Origin: DAOVQB01 sp023128935 | GTDB lineage: Bacteria > Eisenbacteria > RBG-16-71-46 > CAIMUX01 > WJJG01 | Length of the DNA stretch: 7,019 bases | Direction: 5' to 3' | NCBI GenBank assembly: GCA_030628905.1 | Contig: DAOVQB010000225.1 | Location: 1-7,019 of the forward strand | Part shown: piece after piece, positions 1-6,785 of the stretch | How positions within the stretch are numbered: the stretch's first letter is position 1 | Layout of the letters: each line of letters opens with the position of its first letter | Notes under the pieces: generated by a model | The model's database searches: none | The model's input: only the letters and a program-made list of their open reading frames with translations | Told to the model about the DNA's origin: nothing | Made by a program: the position numbers and the translations under genes

Positions 1-854
1 ATCGACTCGAGCATTTGCGTAGCCGTAATCACCGGCTTGCCCTGCAGATTTACCTGGCGCATCAGATTTTTCTGAACAGCGGCGATCTCCTCAATGGGTA
101 TTTCCACCCCCAGATCGCCTCGGGCGATCATGATCCCATCGGCGGCAGCGAGGATTCCGTCCAAGTGCTTGAGCGCTCCGGCCCGTTCGATCTTGGCGAT
201 GATGAAGGGACTGTAACCAAGTGCTGCGGCGGCGTCACGGACGGCGGCAATGTCCTCCCCGGTCTCGACGAAGGATTGGCTGACCGCGTCCACGCCGTGT
301 TCCATGGCGAATTTCAAGCACTCATGGTCACGATCGGTAAATGCGCTCATGCCGAGGTCAATACCCGGCAAGTTCAAACCCTTGCGTGAACGGAGTTCGC
401 CGCCTGTCAGAACCTGGCACTGCACGTCATTTCCCTGCACCTTCACGGCCTTGAGCTCAATATATCCGTCATTGAGAAACAGGATGTCCCCTGGCTTCAC
501 GGCTTGCGGCAGGCGGGTGAAGCTCACCGAGACCCGCCGACTGTCGCCGATGATTTCATCGGTCGTCAGGGTAAAGATATCGCCGGATTTCAGCTCGATC
601 GGCTCCTGGTCCAGTTGGCCGATGCGCATCTTGGGGCCTGAAAGATCAGCCATGATTGCCACGCGCTGTCCCGCTGTGCGAGCAACGCCGCGGAGATTCC
701 CGATCACCTTCTTGTGACTCGCGAAATCGCCGTGGGAGAAGTTGAGTCGTGCTACGTTCATGCCTGCCCGGATCATTTGCTCCATGATCTCTGGAGATTC
801 GGACGCCGGGCCTATGGTGCAGACGATCTTGGTCTTGTTAGCTGCTAGTGCCAT
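1..854 (-). CDS. pyk: Pyruvate kinase, N-terminal 284 residues (runs off the left edge)
   Basis: Cytosolic enzyme of lower glycolysis: phosphoenolpyruvate + ADP gives pyruvate + ATP. I read 284 codons from ATG at 854; the C-terminal part (rest of the barrel and the allosteric domain) lies beyond the window. Visible hallmarks are the N-terminal KTKIVCTIGPAS strand (residues 7-18), MNVARLNFSHGD (32-43), DLSGPKMR (70-77) leading into the B domain, the active-site segment FIIAKIERAG (217-226) with catalytic Lys221, at the same place as Lys220 of E. coli PykF, the metal ligands Glu223 and Asp247 in ARGDLGVEI (244-252), and VITATQMLES (275-284). The start is supported by a strong Shine-Dalgarno GGGAGGAG six bases upstream and by the usual family N-terminus. 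The gene is divergent from the carboxyltransferase operon that uses the same metabolite pool. No frameshift is seen. Type I versus type II cannot be decided without the C-terminus. Confidence 0.97.
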   Translation of the reverse strand, partial: MALAANKTKIVCTIGPASESPEIMEQMIRAGMNVARLNFSHGDFASHKKVIGNLRGVARTAGQRVAIMADLSGPKMRIGQLDQEPIELKSGDIFTLTTDEIIGDSRRVSVSFTRLPQAVKPGDILFLNDGYIELKAVKVQGNDVQCQVLTGGELRSRKGLNLPGIDLGMSAFTDRDHECLKFAMEHGVDAVSQSFVETGEDIAAVRDAAAALGYSPFIIAKIERAGALKHLDGILAAADGIMIARGDLGVEIPIEEIAAVQKNLMRQVNLQGKPVITATQMLES

Positions 855-860
855 GGGGTT

Positions 861-868
861 CTCCTCCC
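861..868 (-). promoter_or_regulatory. Ribosome binding site of pyruvate kinase
   Basis: On the minus strand this reads GGGAGGAG, six bases before the ATG at 854. It is a near-consensus Shine-Dalgarno and fixes the start. I could not find a convincing -35/-10 pair upstream of it. Confidence 0.75.
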
Positions 869-1087
869 AAACAAGTTCTTTTCACTCTACCTTCGCTGGC
901 TGCCATGTACGGGCAAGAACATAGCTCCATAACCGTCTATCGGTATCGGTCTTCTTCCGCCTCAACACGACCAACGAAATCAGCACATGAGTGAACTCGG
1001 TTTTCCAGTGGCCAACAACCGATTTTCGTTCGGCCTGCGATTCCTGCGTGCATAGCGGATTCGTGCGCGAGCCCTTAGGCGAAAGGC

Positions 1088-1101
1088 GCAACTCAAGTTG
1101 C
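1088..1101. repeat. Short inverted repeat (possible operator)
   Basis: GCAACT-CA-AGTTGC is a perfect 6-bp inverted repeat with a 2-base centre, in the divergent region between pyk and the carboxyltransferase gene. The symmetry would suit a dimeric regulator, but a repeat of this size can occur by chance. No function is claimed. Confidence 0.3.
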
Positions 1102-1135
1102 TACAAAGAGATGTCGGCGATTCTGCGTTAAGAGA

Positions 1136-1285
1136 GTCGTCCGCTCGAAAGCGCTATACGGCAGGATCGATCACATCATTCATCTCGGGCCGCTCGAGTT
1201 CGCCGAGGCCAGAGCCGGGTTCCTCCAGAACCGGAGCCTGCGCGAGGCGCTGGAGTACTACCTGGTCTGCTGCATCCCGGTCACT
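1136..1285 (+). pseudogene. Remnant of an archaeal-type AAA ATPase gene (PF01637-like), no start codon
   Basis: One frame of this stretch reads like a real protein: VVRSKALYGRIDHIIHLGP, then LEFAEARAGFLQNRSLREAL, then EYYLV. The pattern LYGR, about eight residues, PL-F-EA, F, about eight residues, EALEYYL followed by I-P is what I remember from the region after the ATP-binding core of archaeal-type ATPases (PF01637, COG1672), often written SPLYGR...PLSFxEA...YYLxxGGxP. In that frame a stop lies at 1076-1078 and no ATG, GTG or TTG precedes the conserved block. Upstream similarity seems to continue in another frame (GDSAL at about 1115-1130), suggesting a frameshift. Downstream of about 1285 the resemblance fades into the direct-repeat region. 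I infer a decayed fragment of a once larger gene, of the kind often carried by mobile DNA. The family assignment rests on memory of the pattern, not on a search. Confidence 0.42.
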
Positions 1286-1317
1286 GCCCGGCAATCAGTT
1301 GAAGTAAGCCTACATTC

Positions 1318-1353
1318 TGTCGTAGCATGCCCTAGTCTGTGTCGTAGCATGCC
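1318..1353 (+). repeat. Two 14-bp direct repeats with a 22-bp period upstream of the carboxyltransferase gene
   Basis: TGTCGTAGCATGCC occurs at 1318-1331 and again at 1340-1353 without mismatch, separated by 8 bases. Each copy contains the palindrome GCATGC. A 22-bp period is about two helical turns, so both copies face the same side of the DNA, as expected for a pair of regulator sites. They end 57 bases before the ATG at 1411, which suits a promoter-proximal operator. A simple duplication is the alternative. Confidence 0.55.
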
Positions 1354-1397
1354 GGAGTTTAATGTGTTGTGCAGAAAGGCGTCCTGTCCTGCCGCGC

Positions 1398-1406
1398 GAG
1401 GTGATC
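1398..1406 (+). promoter_or_regulatory. Ribosome binding site of the carboxyltransferase gene
   Basis: GAGGTGATC is a perfect nine-base complement of the 3' end of bacterial 16S rRNA and ends four bases before the ATG at 1411. It supports this start against an in-frame alternative and implies efficient translation. The spacing is slightly short, but the pairing is unusually long. Confidence 0.75.
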
Positions 1407-1410
1407 GATC

Positions 1411-2904
1411 ATGGCAAAGCCCCTTGGTATTACCGACACCGTACTGCGTGATGCGCATCAATCCTTACTCGCCACCAGGATGCGCACGGAAGACATGCTC
1501 CCGATCGCATCTGAACTCGATTCCGTGGGATTCCACTCCCTGGAGATGTGGGGAGGCGCCACCTTCGACTCGGCCATGCGCTTCCTGGGAGAGGATCCCT
1601 GGGAACGGCTACGGAAGCTCCGCCAGGCCCTGCCGAACACCCAGCTCCAGATGCTGCTCCGGGGACAGAACCTGGTGGGCTACCGCCACTATCCGGACGA
1701 TGTCGTGGAGGCCTTTGTGGTCCAGGCCGCGCGCAATGGCATCGACATCTTCCGCATATTCGACGCCCTCAACGATCCCCGTAACATGCAGAAGGCGATG
1801 GAGATCGTCAAACGTGAAGGCAAGCATGTCCAAGCCACCATCTGCTACACGATCTCACCCGTTCACAGCATCGAGGCATTCGTCGACCTCTCGGAACAGC
1901 TGGCCGACATGGGCGCCGACTCGCTCTGCATCAAAGACATGGCCGGTCTCCTCAAGCCATATGACACCTTCGAGCTGGTGGCGGCCATGAAGAAGCGCCT
2001 TTCAATACCGGTGCAGCTGCACACCCACTACACCAGCGGGATGGCCAGCATGGTGCTCATCAAGAGCGCTGAGGCAGGCGTGGATGTTGTCGACACGGCC
2101 ATCTCCTCGATGTCACTCATCACCTCCCAGGCTCCCACCGAGTCGATCGTCAGCACATTCCAGGGGATGGAACGTGACACGGGCCTCGACCTGGGCCGCC
2201 TGGCCAAGATCGCGCGCTACTTCAAGGGCGTTCGTGAGCACTACCAGCGCTTTGAGAGTGGCATCGCCGGCGTCGACATCAATGTGCTCGAGTTCCAGAT
2301 CCCGGGTGGGATGCTCTCCAACCTGATTTCCCAGCTGAGAGAGCAGGGCGCGGAGGATCGCTACATGGACGTGCTCGCGGAGGTGCCGCGGGTCCGCAAG
2401 GAGATGGGCTATCCGCCGCTCGTTACCCCATCGAGCCAGATCGTGGGCACGCAGGCCACGCTTAACGTTATCCTTGGGGAGCGCTATAAGGTGGTCCCTG
2501 AGGAAGTGCGCAACTACTTCCGCGGCTTCTACGGACGCCCTCCCGCGGAGATGGACGCGGACATCCAGCGCAAGATCATCGGCCAGGAAAAGGCCATCAC
2601 ATGCCGCCCGGCAGATCAGCTCAAAAACGGAATGGAAAAGGCCCGCGCCGAGCTTGGTGACCTAGCCCGCTCGGAAGAGGATGTCATTTCCTACGTCCTC
2701 TTCCCACAGGTCGCCCGGCCCTTCCTTGAGCGGCTACACAAGGGCCTGGACAAGCAGGAGCTGGTGGCTGCGGCAGTTGCGGCACGACTGCTCAAGGACC
2801 TTGAAAGCAAGCAGAATGGTGGGATCGCCTCCACCGGTGTCACGAATGCCTGGAAGTGGGCGGGGCGCAAGAGCCCCGCGGGAAGTCCCTGGGGGATCGA
2901 GTGA
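1411..2904 (+). CDS. Biotin-dependent carboxyltransferase subunit (pyruvate carboxylase subunit B / oxaloacetate decarboxylase alpha / transcarboxylase 5S family)
   Basis: This 497-residue protein transfers CO2 between carboxybiotin and pyruvate or oxaloacetate in the cytosol. An HMGL-like TIM barrel fills roughly residues 5-290, followed by the conserved carboxylase domain. The metal site is visible: Asp14 in TVLRDAHQSLLATRMRT, Lys175 in CIKDMAG (the lysine that is carbamylated in the family), and His204 and His206 in QLHTHYTSGMA. The substrate arginine motif MLLRGQNLVGYRHY is at 81-94, and the TCRPADQL motif near residue 398 carries the family's catalytic threonine. It lacks the C-terminal biotin domain of the roughly 590-residue oxaloacetate decarboxylase alpha chain and is close in size to the transcarboxylase 5S subunit (about 505). 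Its biotin carrier is encoded 13 bases downstream. No Na+-pump beta or gamma subunit and no biotin carboxylase are in view, so the exact reaction stays open. Divergent pyruvate kinase makes pyruvate carboxylation or transcarboxylation plausible. Confidence 0.93.
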   Translation: MAKPLGITDTVLRDAHQSLLATRMRTEDMLPIASELDSVGFHSLEMWGGATFDSAMRFLGEDPWERLRKLRQALPNTQLQMLLRGQNLVGYRHYPDDVVEAFVVQAARNGIDIFRIFDALNDPRNMQKAMEIVKREGKHVQATICYTISPVHSIEAFVDLSEQLADMGADSLCIKDMAGLLKPYDTFELVAAMKKRLSIPVQLHTHYTSGMASMVLIKSAEAGVDVVDTAISSMSLITSQAPTESIVSTFQGMERDTGLDLGRLAKIARYFKGVREHYQRFESGIAGVDINVLEFQIPGGMLSNLISQLREQGAEDRYMDVLAEVPRVRKEMGYPPLVTPSSQIVGTQATLNVILGERYKVVPEEVRNYFRGFYGRPPAEMDADIQRKIIGQEKAITCRPADQLKNGMEKARAELGDLARSEEDVISYVLFPQVARPFLERLHKGLDKQELVAAAVAARLLKDLESKQNGGIASTGVTNAWKWAGRKSPAGSPWGIE

Positions 2905-2917
2905 GAAGGAGCGCATC

Positions 2918-3391
2918 ATGGCCAGGACATTTACCCTGCGCCTGGACGGCACTGAATTCGAGGTCGAGCAGAGGGGCCGCGCCCTGCTGATCAATGGCAA
3001 GCGATTTGAACCCAAGATCTCCGGTGACACGGTCACAGTTGAGGGAACATCCCACAAGGTGGAGATCGACAAATCCCGAGCCTTCGTCGATGGCATCCTC
3101 TACCCGTTCGAGACAGAAGGCCTTGAGGCAAAGAAATCTTACAGGTCGGTGCAAATGGCACCCGGCCCACAGAGTGGGGATGGCTTGGTGACGGCCATTA
3201 TGCCCGGCCTGATCATCAAGGTCCTGGTTAGCGCGGGTGATAAGATCTCCAGCGGGGACGTCCTCGTGATCCTGGAAGCCATGAAGATGGAGAGCGAGGT
3301 CTGCTCTCCCAAAGACGGTGTTGTGAAGGAAACCCACGTCAAGGCCGGCGACAATGTGGCCCAAAATCAAATCCTGGTAACAATCGAGTGA
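2918..3391 (+). CDS. Biotin carboxyl carrier protein (partner of the preceding carboxyltransferase)
   Basis: This 157-residue protein carries covalently bound biotin and shuttles CO2 to the carboxyltransferase encoded just upstream. Residues 88-157 form the biotinyl/lipoyl domain: a MPGLIIKVLV strand, then ILEAMKMESEV with Lys123 as the biotinylation site, 34 residues from the C-terminus as is usual, then VKAGDNV and the final ILVTIE strand. Residues 1-70 are beta-rich (FTLRLDGTEFEVE..., VDGILYPFE) and resemble the BT-like N-terminal region of carriers from acyl-CoA and pyruvate carboxylases. The linker is a short stretch (about 78-88, APGPQSGDG), not the long Ala/Pro linker of transcarboxylase or decarboxylase subunits. 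The ATG at 2918 is chosen for the AGAAGGAG ribosome site at 2904-2911, which overlaps the last base of the upstream stop codon. Thirteen bases separate the two genes, so they are co-transcribed. A biotin ligase encoded elsewhere would be needed. Confidence 0.93.
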   Translation: MARTFTLRLDGTEFEVEQRGRALLINGKRFEPKISGDTVTVEGTSHKVEIDKSRAFVDGILYPFETEGLEAKKSYRSVQMAPGPQSGDGLVTAIMPGLIIKVLVSAGDKISSGDVLVILEAMKMESEVCSPKDGVVKETHVKAGDNVAQNQILVTIE

Positions 3392-3478
3392 CGGGGAGGG
3401 CACCTCTCTGCTTGTGAAGCGTGCATGCCGGCCGGTCTAATCAGCCATACCTCCCATTGCGAGAGCGCACCTGGTGTT

Positions 3479-4315
3479 CTACTTCTCGTAGATTGTTGGT
3501 TGGATGTATTTGAACCGGTGATTGGTTCCGGTCAGGCTTTCGGAGTGACCGAGAAAGAAAACCCCGCCAGGACACAGTAGATCATAGTACCTCTGGATGA
3601 GCTTCGCTTGGGTGGGCTTTTCAAAGTAGATCATCACATTGCGGCAGAAGATTACGTCAAACGGACCCGTCATCGGCCAAGCTTCCATTAGGTTGAGCCG
3701 CCCGAAAGTCACAAGCTGTCGGAGTACGCCTTTCACCTGGTAGTTCGTCTCGGGCCCATCGGATTTGACCTTGTCGAAATACTTATGAACCACCGCCCTC
3801 GGCACGCCTTCAAACCTAGCCTCGGAGTAGACCCCCTGAGCAGCCCGCTTGAGAACCTGTGTGGAAAGATCAGTCGCGAGGATCTTGACATCCCACAACC
3901 CCATGTTGGGGATTGTCTCCAGGAGTGTTATACAGATCGTATAGGGCTCCTCACCCGTGGAACATCCAGCGCTCCAGACTCGGATCCGCCGGCTTTTTCC
4001 ACTCTGGAGAATCCTGGGCAGGATAGTTGTGCGCAAGTAGTCGAAGTGGGTCGGCTCGCGGAAGAAGTTGGTCAGGTTCGTAGAGAGGGCATCGAGCATG
4101 GAAACCAGTTCATTCCCGCTCTTGTCGTCTTCGAGGAACGCCAGATACTGAGCGAAACTCGTCATCCCTAGGTCTCTGAGGCGTTTATTCAACCGAGCCT
4201 TGACGAGCTGCATCTTGCCGACATGCAGATTGATCCCCGCGAGCCTCTTGACGAGTTCGCTGATCTTGTGGAACTGAGCCTCCGTCAAGCTCGTTGGCGC
4301 AAATGGATTCGCCAT
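3479..4315 (-). CDS. cheR: Chemotaxis protein methyltransferase CheR
   Basis: This 278-residue cytosolic enzyme transfers methyl groups from S-adenosylmethionine to glutamates of chemoreceptors, setting adaptation of the CheA kinase. The all-alpha N-terminal CheR domain spans about 10-75. The methyltransferase domain follows, with NLTNFFRE (80-87), the SAM-binding loop SAGCSTGEEPY (115-125), ATDLS with the acidic ribose ligand (147-151), FDVIFCRNVMIYF (219-231) and GHSESL (256-261). Length matches classic CheR, with no added TPR or PAS domain. The frame stays open for 50 more codons upstream to a possible start at 4465. I chose ATG at 4315 because AGGAG (4322-4326) sits six bases before it, the family fold begins there, and the longer form would overlap the end of cheA with a basic, low-complexity tail. 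The gene follows cheA by 34 bases, so one transcript is likely. It converges with the biotin carrier gene. Confidence 0.95.
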   Translation of the reverse strand: MANPFAPTSLTEAQFHKISELVKRLAGINLHVGKMQLVKARLNKRLRDLGMTSFAQYLAFLEDDKSGNELVSMLDALSTNLTNFFREPTHFDYLRTTILPRILQSGKSRRIRVWSAGCSTGEEPYTICITLLETIPNMGLWDVKILATDLSTQVLKRAAQGVYSEARFEGVPRAVVHKYFDKVKSDGPETNYQVKGVLRQLVTFGRLNLMEAWPMTGPFDVIFCRNVMIYFEKPTQAKLIQRYYDLLCPGGVFFLGHSESLTGTNHRFKYIQPTIYEK

Positions 4316-4349
4316 ATGGATCTCCTGGGATTCGGCGCAGCAGGATCCC

Positions 4350-6668
4350 TCAGGCGGCCTTGGCGGCAGGCTCCGCGACTTGCTGGGGTGCGGGCTTCTG
4401 TGCCGTTGCATCTTCGCCCCCCTCAGGCCCGGAGCTTTTCGCCGCCCCGATCTTCGCGCCGGCACGGGACATCTTCAGCAAACCGGCCACATCCAGGATC
4501 AAGCCCACGCACCCATCGGCAAGGATGGTGCCCCCGGAGACGCCCGGGATCTCGCCCATTCCTTGCCCGAGGGTCTTGACGACGATCTGGTACTGGCCCA
4601 GGAGCTCGTCCACCACCAACGCGCACCGCGACCCCTCCGCCTCAACTGCGATTAGGAGGCCTTCGGTTAGCTCTTTGACGGAATTCCGCACCCCAAAGAG
4701 ATCACTCAGCCGGACAATGGGAACGATCTCCCCGCGCAACATGACGATTTCGCCCCGACCCTCCACTGTAGAGAGCGTCTCGGCTTCCGGCCGGAAGCTC
4801 TGCTCGATCGACACGGTCGGTATCAGGTAACGCTCTTCTCCAACACGCACCAGCATGGCGTCTGATATCGCCAGCGTCAGGGGCAGATGAAGTGTGAATG
4901 TTGAGCCAATACCAGCCTTTGAGGAAACCTGCAGCCGTCCCCGGAGGGATTCTATGCTCGTCTTGACAACATCCAGGCCCACTCCACGACCCGAGACATC
5001 GGTGATCTTGTCCGCCGTGGAAAGGCCTGCATTGAGGATGAGGGCGAAGACATCATTCTCACTTAAGTTGTGATCTGGCCGGATCAAGCCACTATCGAGC
5101 GCCTTGGCCAGGATTTTCTCCTTGTCCAGCCCCTTGCCATCGTCGATGAGCTCTATCACGACGTTCCCGGCACTGTGATAGGCCCGCAGGCGCACCGTAC
5201 CTGTCTCGGGCTTGCCCACCTTGAGACGCTCCCCGGGTATCTCAATTCCATGGTCAACCGAATTGCGAATCATGTGCACAAGGGGATCGTTCAGGACTTC
5301 AACCATATTGCGATCGATCTCGGTATCCTCTCCCTCCGTCTCAAACCTCACGGACTTGCCTGACTTGCGACTGAGATCCCTCACCAAACGGGCCATCTTC
5401 TGGAAGGTTCCCTTAAGGGGAACCATCCGCAGTCCCATGCTGAGGTCCTGGAGGTCGCGCACGATCTTGCTCGCGTGCGCCACGTTCTTGGTCAGCTGCG
5501 GTCTGCTGCCTTCAAGTACCTCTGGATCCTGTGAAACCATGGACTGGGCGATTACCAGCTCTCCGACCATGTTGATCAAGCTATCCAGTCTTCCCGTTCC
5601 CACGCGAATCGTCGCCTCGGCCGCACTGCCCTTGCCCATCTGTTTCTGGGCGCGCAGCGCCTTGCTAACATCCGCGCTCTTCACGACGCCCATCTCGCGC
5701 AGAGTCTGTCCGAGCGGTTCCTCCCCCTGTTGGGTAACAGCTTCCTCAACCTCCTCACGCGAGACTTTCCCTTGGGCCACGAGTATGTCGCCGACGCGGT
5801 CCGCCGGCTCAACCTTGCCAGACTCGGAACTGATCCCCGCCGCTTCAGGATCTGTGAGCTTGGCGAACAATGGTTCGTAGTCAGCTGGAATCGTGAGCGG
5901 GTCTCCAGGGTTAAGGCCGTCCAGGGCCTGGATCATGCTCTTGAGTACATCGCAGGATTCGAGGGACAGATCCGCGTAGCCTCCCGTTAGGCGCAACTCT
6001 CCCTCGCGGGCACGGTGGAGGATGTTCTCCGCCTTGTGAGCCATCTCCTGGCACTTGAACAAACCGAGGAAACCTGACGTTCCTTTGATCGTGTGAAAGG
6101 CTCGAAATACTGTGTTGAGGGCCTCGGAATCATCTGGATTGAGCTCCAGCTCGAGCAGCGCTGCCTCGGAAGCAGCGATGTGGTCCAGCGATTCTGCAAT
6201 GTACTCGGCCAGCAGCTCCCCATCGGCATCCTCACTGAGAACAGGCGGCGATGTATCGGCAGAGTCACCCGGCTCGGTCTCGCCTGAGCCACCCGGCTCC
6301 GTCTCGCCAGCATTGTCCGGTCCGGAGTCAACGCTTCCGGCCGGCCCCTGCGCGGAAGGCTCTGTCTGACAAGTTTTCGATTTCATGACTGCCCCAGTTT
6401 CCGAGATCTGCACAGCCTGCTCGATGGCCTCCCCTGCTCCCGATAACACGGACGCCGGATCCGCCGTGTCGCCCGACAGCACGCGGTCCAGGGCGTCCCG
6501 AGCTGCCTTGATCCGTGCGCTCGCGTCCTCCGACAAAAGGTCCATCGCCAAGAGGCTAGTCAGCCCGTCCCGCGCACAGGTCAGTTGCCCCACGTCTTCA
6601 AGCTTCGCAGTAGCAAGGATTATCAAGGCATCCTGCATTGAGAAGATCTGAGAATTGTTTGCTGCCAT
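4350..6668 (-). CDS. cheA: Chemotaxis histidine kinase CheA with an MshEN-like insert
   Basis: This 772-residue cytosolic kinase couples chemoreceptors to response regulators by autophosphorylation and phosphotransfer. In order: an unassigned helical segment (about 1-98); an acidic low-complexity linker (100-150) with a tandem GETEPGGS/GETEPGDS repeat; an HPt (P1) domain (about 150-250) with phospho-acceptor His192 in FHTIKGTSGFLG; a tandem motif resembling the GspE N-terminal/MshEN fold (291-341) where P2 is normally found; the P3 dimerisation helices (about 352-420); the ATPase with N box HMIRNSVDHG (465-474), G1 DDGKGLD (509-515), F box around FALILNAGLS (541-550) and G2 GRGVGLD (560-566); and a CheW-like P5 domain (about 600-735). 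All catalytic motifs look intact. A typical CheY/CheB-binding P2 is not recognisable. ATG at 6668 gives MAANNSQIF; the frame is open to a GTG at 6764, but that extension is low-complexity. The ribosome site at 6668 is poor (a G-rich tract). The alanine/proline-rich tail (about 740-772) is probably disordered. cheR follows. Confidence 0.95.
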   Translation of the reverse strand: MAANNSQIFSMQDALIILATAKLEDVGQLTCARDGLTSLLAMDLLSEDASARIKAARDALDRVLSGDTADPASVLSGAGEAIEQAVQISETGAVMKSKTCQTEPSAQGPAGSVDSGPDNAGETEPGGSGETEPGDSADTSPPVLSEDADGELLAEYIAESLDHIAASEAALLELELNPDDSEALNTVFRAFHTIKGTSGFLGLFKCQEMAHKAENILHRAREGELRLTGGYADLSLESCDVLKSMIQALDGLNPGDPLTIPADYEPLFAKLTDPEAAGISSESGKVEPADRVGDILVAQGKVSREEVEEAVTQQGEEPLGQTLREMGVVKSADVSKALRAQKQMGKGSAAEATIRVGTGRLDSLINMVGELVIAQSMVSQDPEVLEGSRPQLTKNVAHASKIVRDLQDLSMGLRMVPLKGTFQKMARLVRDLSRKSGKSVRFETEGEDTEIDRNMVEVLNDPLVHMIRNSVDHGIEIPGERLKVGKPETGTVRLRAYHSAGNVVIELIDDGKGLDKEKILAKALDSGLIRPDHNLSENDVFALILNAGLSTADKITDVSGRGVGLDVVKTSIESLRGRLQVSSKAGIGSTFTLHLPLTLAISDAMLVRVGEERYLIPTVSIEQSFRPEAETLSTVEGRGEIVMLRGEIVPIVRLSDLFGVRNSVKELTEGLLIAVEAEGSRCALVVDELLGQYQIVVKTLGQGMGEIPGVSGGTILADGCVGLILDVAGLLKMSRAGAKIGAAKSSGPEGGEDATAQKPAPQQVAEPAAKAA
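6261..6308 (-). repeat. Tandem 24-bp repeat within the cheA linker
   Basis: Two imperfect 24-bp units encode GETEPGGS and GETEPGDS (CheA residues 121-136). The protein reading frame is kept. It lies in the acidic flexible linker ahead of the HPt domain and likely arose by slippage, so its length could vary between strains. Confidence 0.7.
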
Positions 6669-6785
6669 AATGACCCCATCCCCCCACTCGTGCCTCCGGG
6701 GAGCAGGTGAGAACACCCCCCTTGAACAGGCTGCGACGGTGTCAGGACCTACCCCTCCCGCCACGCTCGTTCAGAGCCATGGACT

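Larger units (their letters stand above)
855..1410. other. Divergent intergenic region between pyk and the carboxyltransferase operon
   Basis: This 556-base gap must carry the promoters of both divergent transcripts. I see the two ribosome binding sites at its ends, a short 14-base inverted repeat at 1088-1101, a decayed protein-coding remnant at about 1136-1285, and a 14-bp direct repeat at 1318-1353. Small open frames on both strands at 882-1091 and 1098-1307 have compositions that resemble no protein I know and lack good ribosome binding sites, so I do not call them genes. No tRNA or riboswitch is recognisable by eye, and no sigma-70 promoter is clear enough to place. Confidence 0.6.

Noticed and set aside
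882..1091. Minus-strand open frame of 69 codons upstream of pyk
   Set aside because: It has no recognisable family or ribosome site, its composition is unlike a folded protein, and it would occupy the pyk leader.
1349..1990. Long plus-strand open frame overlapping the carboxyltransferase gene
   Set aside because: It lies in a different frame of a clearly coding gene, is rich in Ser, Arg and Trp typical of shadow frames, and its opening part only continues the decayed fragment's frame.
3392..3478. Possible bidirectional terminator between the convergent carrier and cheR genes
   Set aside because: Only weak pairings are visible (GGGAGG with CCTCCC about 50 bases apart, and short TGCG/CGCA), with no T tract on either strand, so I do not call a terminator.
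4316..4465. 50-residue N-terminal extension of CheR
   Set aside because: The extension overlaps the end of cheA, is basic and low-complexity, and the internal ATG at 4315 has a good ribosome site and the normal family start.
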